Positions 17,219 to 26,385 of a stretch of DNA of 64,000 bases are shown piece by piece. Where the stretch lies: the NCBI GenBank assembly GCA_943788645.1, contig CALSRC010000001.1, positions 186,001 through 250,000 on the forward strand, in the 5' to 3' direction. The stretch's first letter is position 1. Each line of letters starts with the position of its first letter. The notes under the pieces are model-generated. The model ran no database searches. It saw only the letters and a program-made list of their open reading frames with translations, and had not been told where the DNA came from. The DNA comes from UA16 sp002292325. Lineage in GTDB: Bacteria; Bacteroidota; Bacteroidia; Flavobacteriales_D; Sanyastnellaceae. Made by a program: the position numbers and the translations under genes.

Positions 17219-19157
17219 CGCGGTCCACTTGTATTCGTTTGTCTTGATTGGCCAGTTCCCAAGCAGTGTAAAACACAAGTTTGCCAATTTCAGCTGTTTT
17301 ATCATACAGTATTTTCTCAGGGTCATCACCGGGGCGGTGATAATCCTCATGCACGCCGCTGAAGTAGAAAATCACAGGAATGTTGTTCTTCGCAAAATTG
17401 TAGTGATCTGATCGGTAGTAAAATCGGTTCGGATCATCGGGGGCATTGAACGTATAGTCTAACGCTAGGTTGGTGTGTGTTGAATTCGCTGTTTCACTGA
17501 TCTCATGAAGTTCGCTCGACAGCTTATCTGAGCCAATCAAATACACATAACGCTCTTCATCCGCGTGAGCCTCGTCCACGCGGCCTATCATGTCAATGTT
17601 GAGGTTTGCCACCGTGTTCTCTAAAGGCCATATCGGATGGTCTGTATACCACTCACTCCCCAACAACCCTTTTTCTTCACCCACTACCGTCATCAGCAAC
17701 ACACTCCTCAGCGGCCCTTCTCCGGCATCCACAGCCTTCATGAAGGCCTCAGCCAACTCCAACACCGTTACAGTACCGGATCCATCATCGTCTGCTCCAT
17801 TGTGAATTTCACCGTCAATGATCCCGACGTGATCATAATGGGCTGTTATTACAATGAGTTCTTCTCTCAGCAAGGAATCTCGGCCAGGGATATACCCCAG
17901 CACGTTTTGCGAAACCACATCCTCTTTAACCGCTGACAATTCAAAACTCCAGGTCGCATTTGGAAGCACTGTTGGAGCAATGGTTTGTCCTTTTTTTGTT
18001 TTTTTCGACCATTTCTTCCAGGATCTCACGTCTGACCCCGACCACCAACCATCGGTTGCGTCCGCCTGTACCATGAAGGTTGCGATTCTAGTACCTTCCC
18101 TCTCCTCTGGTTGATCTTCCCTGTTCAAACGCAAAGATTTTCGAAGCAACCAAGGCTTCATCCTACTGCGCACCACGGATAAATCATCGCCAACAACAAT
18201 TACAGCTGCCGCTCCTTGCTCCGATGCCGCCGTTCGCATGTCATTCAATCCCGTTTGCCATCGGGTTTCCCCTCCTTCCGAACTTGCCTGAATCACGACC
18301 GCTTTTCCCTCTACATCAAACGTTTCCAAGTCCATTGCGTTTGAAACCGCAACCATTTCAACACCTTTCATCCCTTCTTCTTTCAGTCCAGGATAAAAGA
18401 GGTAGTCTTCCAAAAACGTCAACTGATTCCCGCTTACATCAGCGGAACCCCCTTTAATTTGCGACCGAACCAGCTCCACCGGTTGGAAATAACCCTCTCC
18501 ATCGAATGGCGCAATTCCCACCGATTTAAAATGGCTTTCTATGTAACCTGCAGCCTTTTCTGCTCCTCGCTCACCCGTCTCTCGTCCTTCAAAAGCATCA
18601 CTTGCCAGGACCATTAAATGGTTCTCTAAATCCAAAGCAGAAATGGAAGCGGCATAAGGTTCCGGGTTCACGATATCCTGCGCTGCTCCCTGATTAAAAG
18701 AAAAAAGAAAGAAACCCAACCCCATTACAGCGCACGCAATTTTATTGACCCTCCTTTCGTGCCGACCGCCCTCGAAAGATTGCATCATGTATGCTTTTAA
18801 AATTTCCAAACCTTCCGCTTCTGACACAAACCTTGCTGGAATGCACAAAATATTCGCGTTGTTATGTTGTTTCACCAGCCTCGCTACTTCTGAATTCCAA
18901 GCTAAACCAGCCCTTACATCCTGGTGCTTATTGGCTGACATTGCAACGCCGTTGGCTGAACCACAAATTAAAATTCCAAAATCAACGTTCTGAGATTCTA
19001 CATCTTTCGCTACCGCATGTGCATGATCGGGGTAATCAACGCTATCCGTTGAATCAGTCCCTCTGTTCACTAAAGTATGACCCTCCGATTCTAAGTAACT
19101 CGACAGCGCCTTTTTTAATGCCGGCCCTGCGTGATCTCCTCCAATTGATATGCGCAT
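17196..19157 (-). CDS. rpiB: Ribose-5-phosphate isomerase B frame fused to a secreted M28 peptidase
   Basis: One open frame of 653 codons joins two unrelated proteins. Residues 1-142 are a complete RpiB (GGDHAG start, ICGSANGVAM, end FEGGRHERRVNKIAC), a cytoplasmic pentose-phosphate enzyme. Residues 145-653 begin with Met and a signal-peptide-like stretch (GLGFFLFSF, cleavage near GAAQ). A PA-like insert region and an M28 zinc aminopeptidase domain follow (HYDHVG, NGADDDGSGT, VGEEKGLLGS, RSDHYNF, terminal EDYH). An internal signal peptide makes no sense in a fused protein. Two products are therefore likely, with the peptidase starting at the ATG at 18725. In the alternate frame a TAA overlaps that ATG (TAATG), the same junction seen between the two genes upstream, so one base may have been gained or lost at the join. 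Confidence 0.8.
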   Translation of the reverse strand: MRISIGGDHAGPALKKALSSYLESEGHTLVNRGTDSTDSVDYPDHAHAVAKDVESQNVDFGILICGSANGVAMSANKHQDVRAGLAWNSEVARLVKQHNNANILCIPARFVSEAEGLEILKAYMMQSFEGGRHERRVNKIACAVMGLGFFLFSFNQGAAQDIVNPEPYAASISALDLENHLMVLASDAFEGRETGERGAEKAAGYIESHFKSVGIAPFDGEGYFQPVELVRSQIKGGSADVSGNQLTFLEDYLFYPGLKEEGMKGVEMVAVSNAMDLETFDVEGKAVVIQASSEGGETRWQTGLNDMRTAASEQGAAAVIVVGDDLSVVRSRMKPWLLRKSLRLNREDQPEEREGTRIATFMVQADATDGWWSGSDVRSWKKWSKKTKKGQTIAPTVLPNATWSFELSAVKEDVVSQNVLGYIPGRDSLLREELIVITAHYDHVGIIDGEIHNGADDDGSGTVTVLELAEAFMKAVDAGEGPLRSVLLMTVVGEEKGLLGSEWYTDHPIWPLENTVANLNIDMIGRVDEAHADEERYVYLIGSDKLSSELHEISETANSTHTNLALDYTFNAPDDPNRFYYRSDHYNFAKNNIPVIFYFSGVHEDYHRPGDDPEKILYDKTAEIGKLVFYTAWELANQDKRIQVDRVNDFLEK

Positions 19158-19517
19158 CGTGTCTGTTTTTGCGGCAAGTTAATTAACAAGCTCATGGTTA
19201 ATAGCAGAATTCCATGGTGAACAACTCCAAAACAACTTCTCTTTCATTTTACAATTTATCGTCTAAGTCAACTACCCCATCTGATTTCCTAATTTTTAGC
19301 TATGAATTTCTACTCGATTTTATGCATTCATTTAAAGAGTTTATCGACCATAGAGATTCTAATAAATTATTAGGTTCTTCATTCATTCACTGGATGTTTA
19401 AAACCATCTTTAAGCCTTGAATATCAATGTTCCTTTTTCAAAATGCCTGTTTGCAACCTAACCGAATCTGTGAAGAACTGAAAATACCAACCTTCCTTGC
19501 ATTTCCTTTTACACACA
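19158..19517. other. AT-rich intergenic region
   Basis: This gap of 360 bp separates the divergent rpiB/peptidase frame from the MORN-repeat gene. It is clearly more AT-rich than its neighbours and must hold both promoters. A 68-codon frame at 19214-19420 has low-complexity Ser/Phe/Lys composition and no homology I recognise, so I do not call it a gene. I see no RNA gene or strong hairpin in it. Confidence 0.5.
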
Positions 19518-21086
19518 ATGAACAAGCCTATTACGATAGTTTTCTTTTCTAAGAATATAAGAATACTACTATTGTATGTGTTGATTACATCTTTTGCCTC
19601 AGCTCAAGAAATACCCGTGAATTGTGAATGGACGGAGTATACCTTTCCATCTGGACAAAAAGCCAGTGAGGGATGCTTAATCAATGGAAAACCAGAAGGT
19701 ACATGGACATCATATTTTCCGAATGGAATGATCAAAAGCGTGGGTGCACGAAAAGATTTCTTGTTGCACGGATTGTGGGTATTTTCTGATTCTACAGGCA
19801 TCAAACTGCGAACTGTTGAATATGAAGCAAATCAAAAATCAGGATGGGAACGAACGTATTTTTTGAATGGACAGGTGAAAGAAGAAATCCAGTTCAAAGA
19901 AAACAAACGATCAGGATGGACACATCAATACGATGAATCAGGACAAAAGAGAAAATCAATTCCTTATCGTGTTGACTTAGAGGATGGTAAAGGAAGAGAA
20001 TTTAGTGCAGATGGACGGGTGATTTCCTTATTGGATTATAAAAAAGGATACTTAAGGGGGATAGAAAAAATCAATCGAAATGACTCCAGAGGCGAAAAAA
20101 CAGGCGTGTGGATGGAGTGGTCCGACTCAGGTGTTTTATTGGAGCAAGGTGTTTGGAAAGATGGAAAGCGAAATGGATTATTTCGATTTTATGATCAATG
20201 GGGTCAGTTGGATCGAGTAGAAAAATACCTCGATGGAGTAGTTGTTTCAGATGCGGAGGAGACGGTAGAAATTGATGTTCGAACAACACGGCATAAAAAC
20301 GGTGTGATTGCTTCACGCGCAACGTATGAATCGGAGAAGAGAGTGGGTGTTTTTTCTGAATACGATGAGGAAGGAATGATCATATCTGGGGCACTTTATG
20401 AAGCAGGTGTGAAAATCGGAGACGGCATTACAAATGCCCAAGGTCAACGGATTGGTTTTTGGAGGCAATTTTATTCTTCGGGCGAATTAAAATCGGAAGG
20501 CGCATTTTCAAATGGAAAGCGCGAAGGGCAGTGGAAATTTTATGCGATTTCAGGCGAATTGGTTCAAGAGGGTCGATATACGAATGGGTTGTACAATGGA
20601 AATTGGACATGGTATTATCTCGATGGTTCGATTCACAGGGATGAGTCGTACCGCAACGGAAAGGCGAGCGGCCTTTTCCGTGAATGGAACTCCAGTGGAG
20701 AATTGATTGTCGAAGGCACGTATGACTTTGGTTTAAAACAAGGACCCTGGATGATGAACGTAAACAATCACCTTGAAAAAGGAGTGTATTTAGACGATGA
20801 ACGAAACGGTGAATGGGTTCATGAGCACCCCAACGGTGAACGTCAATTTACAGGGTCTTATGAATTGGGGCTTCCAGTAGGAAAACACGTATACAAGAAT
20901 GATCAAGGTTCAATGGTTCAAATTGAACGGTATGATATGGGAACAAAGGATGGAAAGTGGTTGCTTTATGGACCCAATCAAACCTTACGTCAAACCTTGG
21001 ATTATAAACAAGGCAAACTCGTGCGCATTGACGGTCAGCGACTCAAGGAAACAAACTCACGAAAAACCGAGCAGTCTGACGATTAA
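19518..21086 (+). CDS. Secreted MORN-variant (YwqK-like) repeat protein
   Basis: This 522-residue protein has a signal peptide ending ASAQ. Nearly the whole mature chain is a series of about 20-25-residue repeats of the type GxxxGxWxxYxxxGxxxxxxxYxxGxxxG (for example GKPEGTWTSYFPNG and GLYNGNWTWYYLDG). These are the MORN_2/YwqK variants common in Bacteroidota. Such repeats fold as beta-hairpin arrays, and their role is unknown despite the database label 'antitoxin'. I start at the ATG at 19518, seven codons inside the open frame, because the signal peptide begins there. It is followed after 15 bp by the PAS kinase genes, so it may belong to that signalling unit. Confidence 0.8.
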   Translation: MNKPITIVFFSKNIRILLLYVLITSFASAQEIPVNCEWTEYTFPSGQKASEGCLINGKPEGTWTSYFPNGMIKSVGARKDFLLHGLWVFSDSTGIKLRTVEYEANQKSGWERTYFLNGQVKEEIQFKENKRSGWTHQYDESGQKRKSIPYRVDLEDGKGREFSADGRVISLLDYKKGYLRGIEKINRNDSRGEKTGVWMEWSDSGVLLEQGVWKDGKRNGLFRFYDQWGQLDRVEKYLDGVVVSDAEETVEIDVRTTRHKNGVIASRATYESEKRVGVFSEYDEEGMIISGALYEAGVKIGDGITNAQGQRIGFWRQFYSSGELKSEGAFSNGKREGQWKFYAISGELVQEGRYTNGLYNGNWTWYYLDGSIHRDESYRNGKASGLFREWNSSGELIVEGTYDFGLKQGPWMMNVNNHLEKGVYLDDERNGEWVHEHPNGERQFTGSYELGLPVGKHVYKNDQGSMVQIERYDMGTKDGKWLLYGPNQTLRQTLDYKQGKLVRIDGQRLKETNSRKTEQSDD

Positions 21087-21101
21087 CTTCGTCTTTAAGT
21101 C

Positions 21102-22124
21102 ATGGAACTTGATCCCCAAATAGTGAATTGGACCAATGTTTGCCTGGATACTGTTTTGGTATTTGATGAGCATGGAGTGGTGATTTATGTGAACGAGGCG
21201 GGCAGGCGCACGTTTTCCTCTGGTGAAATTGAGCAGGCAAAAGAAGTGTGGGAAGTCATTAATTCAATCGCAGGCAACCAACCTTTTGCATGGGATTCAT
21301 CGGCCAACGAAACAGAGTATACTGTTCATTCTGGGCATTTGAACGGATGTTATTATGCTGTATTTAAAGATCAACGCAACACAGATGAATTAACCTCGGC
21401 GTTGAGTTACAATAAGCTTCTCTATGCAGGTTTAGCAAATGGAACCATTGAAGGTTTAGCGTTGATTCACAAAAATCAAGCGGTGGATTCAAATGGACAG
21501 ATGTGGATGGTAATGGGCGTTAATAATCCACAAGAAATCACAGAGATAAGGTGGGAAAGCGAGCTGGGAGCGCGCAATTGGAAGCGCATGAATGCCCGCT
21601 TAGGAGAAGTGGTGGAGTTTGAATTTATGAATCGAAAGGGGCAGAACCTTGTGGTAGAAGGTAAGATTTCGGTGATTGATAAGGAGGCAGACTTCAAGAC
21701 ACTGGCACTTTTGGATATAACCGAAAAAAGAAAAATTGCAACCGACTTATTGAGAACCAAAGAACGGTTTAGGTTGCTTGTTGAAACGAATCCTTTTGGG
21801 TTGTTTTTGGTGGTGGATGGCCGGGTTAGGTATGCGAATCAGGCGGGATTGGAAATATTAGGCATGGAGGAAGAAGAGGTGTTCAACCAAGAGGTTATCC
21901 AGTTTTTTACTCCTTCGGATCGCTCACCAATTGAAGAGGACATTGCCCGCATTCTCAATGGAGAAAAACCCATGTACCTCGAGGTGCAAGTGAACCGAGA
22001 GAACAACGAGGTAAAGGAAGTGGGTTTGCAAATGGTTTTGTCTTTTTTCGATAATCAACCAGCTGTGCAAATCACAATCAATGACTTATCGACTCAGATG
22101 CAGCTGGTGAGAGCGAACAATTGA
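21102..22124 (+). CDS. PAS-domain sensor, N-terminal part of a frameshifted histidine kinase
   Basis: This 340-codon frame holds three PAS-like units (about 1-110, 115-210 and 213-335). The first is marked by VLVFDEHGVVIYVNEAG, the last by GLFLVVDGRVRYANQAGLEILG. It has no signal peptide and no kinase domain. It ends in VQITINDLSTQMQLVRANN just where related kinases continue into a coiled linker. The next frame supplies that linker (EQLKRTSAEESNILLKEE) and the kinase. One missing base at about 22085-22121, probably near 22112, would join them into one cytoplasmic PAS kinase of about 960 residues. Confidence 0.75.
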   Translation: MELDPQIVNWTNVCLDTVLVFDEHGVVIYVNEAGRRTFSSGEIEQAKEVWEVINSIAGNQPFAWDSSANETEYTVHSGHLNGCYYAVFKDQRNTDELTSALSYNKLLYAGLANGTIEGLALIHKNQAVDSNGQMWMVMGVNNPQEITEIRWESELGARNWKRMNARLGEVVEFEFMNRKGQNLVVEGKISVIDKEADFKTLALLDITEKRKIATDLLRTKERFRLLVETNPFGLFLVVDGRVRYANQAGLEILGMEEEEVFNQEVIQFFTPSDRSPIEEDIARILNGEKPMYLEVQVNRENNEVKEVGLQMVLSFFDNQPAVQITINDLSTQMQLVRANN

Positions 22125-23980
22125 AGAGGACATCAGCAGAGGAGTCGAATATTTTGCTCAAAGAGGAGATTTTACAACACAAAGAGACGCAAAAACAACT
22201 CGAAGGCGCTGAGCGCTTCAACAGGTCCATCATCGAGAGTTCTATTGATATGATTGTTGCGCTTGATGTCAAAGGGAAAATTGTTCAATTCAATCATGCA
22301 GCTTCGGTTGAGTTTGGCATGACGGTCGAAGACGTGAAGACGATGACCGCTGTGGATTTTCTGCACGACCCAAAGGATCTCAATGGCATCGTTTCGGATT
22401 TGGAACAACAAGGTTACTACGCGGGAGAAATAGCAGGCAAACGATCGACAGGAGAGGTTTTTCAAATGCTCATATCCATTGCGTCTCTTCAAAACAATGA
22501 AGGAGAAGGCGCGGGTTTTGTGCTCGTTGGAAGGGATGTAACCGACATTCGTTTTGCAGAACAAGAACTAAGAAGGAGTGACGAGCGTTACCGCGATATC
22601 CTTGAGAATGCAACCGACCTGGTTTTTCAGGTTAATGCAATGGGAGGCGTAGAGTATGCCAATCCGTCTTTCTTTGAATCACTGGGGTATTCATCCAAAG
22701 AGCTAAAAAAGGTGCTGATTCAAGACTTGATTCAAGCTCCAGCGAACAAAACCAAGGAGGATTGGACAGACTGGTTAGCGGGCTCAAGCAACGAATTGAA
22801 CTTTATGCATAAAAACGGTTCAACATTAAAGATGTTGGGCGGCGGGTCAATGCAGACGAATGAACAAGGGAGTTTGATTGGCCTGCGCTGCATTTATTTA
22901 AACGTATCAGAGGTCCGGGCTTATCAGCGCGACGCAAAGGAGAAGTCGGCCAAATTGGAGTCTATTTTCAACTCCACGCGCTACCTGTTGATGTTCACCA
23001 TCGACAAAAAACTTCGGGTCACCACCGTGAACCAGAACCTCAAAAACATCCTCGCGGAACAGTTTGGGTTTGATACATCGGTTGGTACCCCCATCATTGA
23101 GACGCTGAAGGAATTCACAAACAATGAATTTTACCAAGGACAACTGAACCTCTTCGCCCGAGCTGCTCAAGGCACCCAACAGCAATTTGAGCTACCGATG
23201 GTCACCAAAACAGGTGAGGTTGTATGGTATCAGTTGTTTGTTAATCCGGTTTTATTTGAAGAGGGAGCGCAGGAGTTGAGCTGCATTGCTTATGACATCA
23301 CAGAGCGAAAAGAGATAGACAATCAAATCCGTGAGGCGCTAAAGGAGAAAGAAATCTTACTTCAGGAAGTCCACCACCGAGTGAAGAATAATTTACAGGT
23401 TATCTCAAGCATGCTCAACCTGCAGCGACGGTTTGTAGACGACCCCAAGATGTTGGACGTTTTGGAAGAAAGCCAAAACAGGATATCGACCATGAGCTTT
23501 ATCCACGAAAGCCTTTACCAAAACTCAGACTTCAGCTCCATTGGTTTTGCCGATTATTTGGAGCGGTTGACTCAAAACTTAATTCACAGCTACTCCAAGA
23601 TTTCGGCTCGTGTGGAATTGATAAGTCAGCTGGACGACATCCACATCAACCTGAAGCAAGCAATCCCTTGCGGTTTAATTGTTAATGAGCTCGTTTCCAA
23701 CTGTTTAAAATACGCATTCAAAGGCAGAGAAACAGGTAAAGTATTCTTACGTGTTGAAAAAAAGGGCGAAGAACTGGAGATTGAGGTGGCGGATAATGGA
23801 GTGGGGTTGCCAGAAGAGTTTGACATCGAAACGAACGACAGCCTCGGGGTGTATTTGGTTCAAGCGCTTACCGACCAATTGGACGGAGTGCTCGTTGTGG
23901 ATAACAAACAGAGCGATAAGACGTTAGATTCCAACGGTGGGGCTTCATTTTTGGTTAGATTTACCCCATTGACCGACTAG
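22121..23980 (+). CDS. PAS-domain histidine kinase (HisKA_2 type), C-terminal part of the frameshifted gene
   Basis: This frame opens with a coiled linker, then carries three PAS units (about 30-150, 155-270 and 275-395). A HisKA_2 dimerisation domain follows with phospho-acceptor in EVHHRVKNNLQVISSML (His near residue 418), then a HATPase domain (NELVSNCLKYAF, VADNGVGLPEE, SLGVYLVQAL). HisKA_2 kinases typically signal to response regulators encoded beside them, here the LytTR regulator 26 bp downstream. If real as a separate gene it would start at TTG 22121, overlapping the previous stop as TTGA. The start in mid-coil suggests instead that it is the second part of one kinase. Confidence 0.85.
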   Translation: MKRTSAEESNILLKEEILQHKETQKQLEGAERFNRSIIESSIDMIVALDVKGKIVQFNHAASVEFGMTVEDVKTMTAVDFLHDPKDLNGIVSDLEQQGYYAGEIAGKRSTGEVFQMLISIASLQNNEGEGAGFVLVGRDVTDIRFAEQELRRSDERYRDILENATDLVFQVNAMGGVEYANPSFFESLGYSSKELKKVLIQDLIQAPANKTKEDWTDWLAGSSNELNFMHKNGSTLKMLGGGSMQTNEQGSLIGLRCIYLNVSEVRAYQRDAKEKSAKLESIFNSTRYLLMFTIDKKLRVTTVNQNLKNILAEQFGFDTSVGTPIIETLKEFTNNEFYQGQLNLFARAAQGTQQQFELPMVTKTGEVVWYQLFVNPVLFEEGAQELSCIAYDITERKEIDNQIREALKEKEILLQEVHHRVKNNLQVISSMLNLQRRFVDDPKMLDVLEESQNRISTMSFIHESLYQNSDFSSIGFADYLERLTQNLIHSYSKISARVELISQLDDIHINLKQAIPCGLIVNELVSNCLKYAFKGRETGKVFLRVEKKGEELEIEVADNGVGLPEEFDIETNDSLGVYLVQALTDQLDGVLVVDNKQSDKTLDSNGGASFLVRFTPLTD

Positions 23981-24005
23981 ACGGAACCGAAAGAAACCAC
24001 TTGAT

Positions 24006-24755
24006 ATGCCAATAAATATTCTCGTAACAGAAGATGAAAGCATCGTTCGAAAAGACATTGAACGCTGCCTTGGAAACCTGGGTTATAACGTAGTAGCCTC
24101 AGCTGATAACGGGGAAGACGCGATCTCCATGGCGATGAAGCACAAGCCTGACTTGGCGTTGATGGACATCATGATCAAAGGCGACATGAACGGCATTGCG
24201 GCAGCAGAAGAAATTAAGCGGAACATCGATATTCCGGTTGTCTTTTTGACGGCATACGCAGACGAGAACACCTTGAACGACGCGAAATTAGCGGAGCCAC
24301 ACGGGTACATTTTGAAGCCGTTCAAGGATGTGGACATTCAAACGGCTGTGGAAATGGCGCTTCACAAGCACGGAAAGGAGCAGGAAATGCGTCAGGAGAC
24401 GGATTTTTTGAGGAGCCTGGCCGAACACAAAGACGACACGGATATCATTTTTGTGAAAAATCGAAGCCGCTTGATTCGTGTCAAGAACAGCGACTTGTTG
24501 TTTGTAGAAGCATTGAAGGATTATGTCGTGGTTCACACCACCAATGAAAGCTACACGATTCACTCCACCATGAAGGATGTCGAAACAAAACTTGGGGGGC
24601 CGGACTTCATGCGCGTTCATCGAAGTTACATCGTAAACATCGAGGCCATTGAAAGCATTAAGTATTCCATGATCACCATAGCTGGAATGGAAAAAGAGAT
24701 TCCGGTTGGCGGAAGCTACAAAGACGCTCTTGCTCAGCGCATCAACCTTCTTTAA
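24006..24755 (+). CDS. LytTR-family response regulator
   Basis: This 249-residue protein has a receiver domain (about 1-120) with acidic pocket D10/E11, phospho-acceptor D54 in LALMDIMIKGD, Thr in VVFLTAYAD and Lys in GYILKPF. A C-terminal LytTR DNA-binding domain follows (about 148-245; VKNRSRLIRV, VEALKDYVVVHT, MRVHRSYIVN). It lies 26 bp after the histidine kinase and is very probably its output partner, controlling transcription. The receiver is of the type usually paired with HisKA_2 kinases in Bacteroidota. Confidence 0.92.
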   Translation: MPINILVTEDESIVRKDIERCLGNLGYNVVASADNGEDAISMAMKHKPDLALMDIMIKGDMNGIAAAEEIKRNIDIPVVFLTAYADENTLNDAKLAEPHGYILKPFKDVDIQTAVEMALHKHGKEQEMRQETDFLRSLAEHKDDTDIIFVKNRSRLIRVKNSDLLFVEALKDYVVVHTTNESYTIHSTMKDVETKLGGPDFMRVHRSYIVNIEAIESIKYSMITIAGMEKEIPVGGSYKDALAQRINLL

Positions 24756-25206
24756 GGTTTTCTGTGCCTCCCGCTGAAGGGGGGAGGTCTGACCGCACAA
24801 GATTTCCGTGCAAGAAGTGACGAGAAGAAATAGCATCAATACCTTGAGAAAATGGCTTGCCCCTATCGCAACCGAAGAATAGTGAGGAGGAATTATGGCT
24901 GGACGGCATATCATAGTTCTAAGGTGGAATAATTCTCACTGAAAAAAGAGGGCGCGCATCTTTTTTTTTTCATACGCCCCTGAGCATGAAGCCCTCATTA
25001 TTCTTCTATTGTTTCATGCATGTTGGGTTTTGGCGCGGTCTAATTGGCACGGTCTAATTGGCCTGGTCGAGGAGGAACAGCGCCTCTAGCCGTTTCAAAG
25101 TGCGCGGTAAATGCGCACCTTTAACTTGAGGCAAACGACAGCTGAGGTTATTTCGGAATGTGACTGCCCAAATCATGGTGTACATTTGAATCACAGGCCA
25201 CGAAAC
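24756..25206. other. Intergenic region with small hairpins and a 14-bp direct repeat
   Basis: About 450 bp without a supportable gene. Just after the regulator stop there is a short hairpin (AACCTT/AAGGTT with a T tract, about 24744-24760). A GC-rich stem follows (CCTCCC at 24767 with GGGAGG at 24782), and either may end the signalling transcript. A T10-type run lies near 24960. CGGTCTAATTGGCA and a near copy are adjacent at 25036-25063. None of the open frames here resembles a protein. Confidence 0.4.
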
Positions 25207-26238
25207 ATGAAACGGATTGAACACATTGGCATCGCCGTGAGAACGGCGCTTTTGTTTTGGGTTGTAATCGGCTCGACGGCTGTTGCTCAAGACACGTTTA
25301 GCATCGTTGCTGTGGACGTCACGACGGGTCAGGTTGGTTCAGCGGGCGCGACGTGTTTGGATGACGACGACATCGCGGGCGGTGCCATCATCATTTCGGA
25401 CGTGCTGCCAGACCATGGAGCAATTCATACTCAAAGCTACTGGCTTCCAGCAAACCAGTCCAATGCACACGAGCAGTTTGAGTCCGGTGCGAGCCCAGAA
25501 GAACTCATGGATTGGCTGGAGTACAATGACATTCAATCAACCCCAGGGTTGAGGCAATATGGAGCAGTGGATTTGGTGACCGGTGAAGCACGGGCGGATG
25601 CCTTCACTGGGGCGGATTGCATGGATTATCATGGTCATTTGGTGGGGGTTGACTATGCCATCCAGGGAAACATCCTGTTGGATGCGTCGATCCTTGAGTC
25701 CATGGAACAAGGGTTTACAGAGACTTCCGGCACACTGGCTGAGCGACTCATGGCGTCATTGCAAGGGGCGAATGTTCCTGGAGCTGATTCCCGGTGCCTG
25801 AAAGAAGGTGTGAGTTCGAGAAGCGCTTTTATTCGTGTTGCATTCCCGGGAGACGACCCGAATAATCTCACGCTTGACTTGAACGTTTCCATTACGCCAG
25901 AAGGCGTCGAACCCATCACAGAGCTTCAAGAAATTTTCAATGCATGGAACCAGACTTTCTCAACGGAAGAAGCAATGAAACCATCGGAATTGAACGTATT
26001 CCTCGATACACAAGGGAGACTGACATTTACCTATTCAGGCTCTGATGTTCCAGAACAACTGTTGCTCACATCGATGTTAGGTCAAGAAGGCACGTATAAC
26101 ATCTCTCGCTTTTGGGTGGATCAAGCAGGCTTATCGGGATGGGTGGATATTCAGGGTTTTGCGGTGGGCACTTACATCGTTCGCCTTGTTTCCAAGTCAG
26201 GACAGCTTTTGGGAACTCGAAAAATGATGATTCACTGA
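25207..26238 (+). CDS. Exported DUF1028 protein with T9SS-type C-terminus
   Basis: This 343-residue protein has a signal peptide (ends TAVAQ). A DUF1028 domain follows (about 25-240; FSIVAVDVTTGQVGSAGATC, GAIHTQSYWLP, DAFTGADC), an Ntn-hydrolase-like family of unknown reaction. The last 80 residues (ELNVFLDTQGRLTF, FAVGTYIVRLVSKSGQLLGTRKMMIH) look like a T9SS sorting domain, so export to the cell surface or medium is likely. I use the ATG at 25207 because the upstream 32 in-frame codons precede a clear signal peptide. It stands alone between the signalling genes and katG. Confidence 0.8.
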   Translation: MKRIEHIGIAVRTALLFWVVIGSTAVAQDTFSIVAVDVTTGQVGSAGATCLDDDDIAGGAIIISDVLPDHGAIHTQSYWLPANQSNAHEQFESGASPEELMDWLEYNDIQSTPGLRQYGAVDLVTGEARADAFTGADCMDYHGHLVGVDYAIQGNILLDASILESMEQGFTETSGTLAERLMASLQGANVPGADSRCLKEGVSSRSAFIRVAFPGDDPNNLTLDLNVSITPEGVEPITELQEIFNAWNQTFSTEEAMKPSELNVFLDTQGRLTFTYSGSDVPEQLLLTSMLGQEGTYNISRFWVDQAGLSGWVDIQGFAVGTYIVRLVSKSGQLLGTRKMMIH

Positions 26239-26385
26239 ATCAGTTAGGGAAAATCGCTTTGACAAGGGAATTTTAGGTGATTTGAGGAGAATAAAACCTT
26301 GATTTAATTGTCCGGTACATCGTAATTTTAGAGCCACAGAACGCATGAGGCGTTGCACTGAATACAGAACAAAAATTATAGATAA

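Noticed and set aside
19214..19420. 68-codon open frame in the AT-rich gap before the MORN-repeat gene
   Set aside because: Low-complexity composition, no start context and no recognisable family; open by chance in AT-rich DNA.
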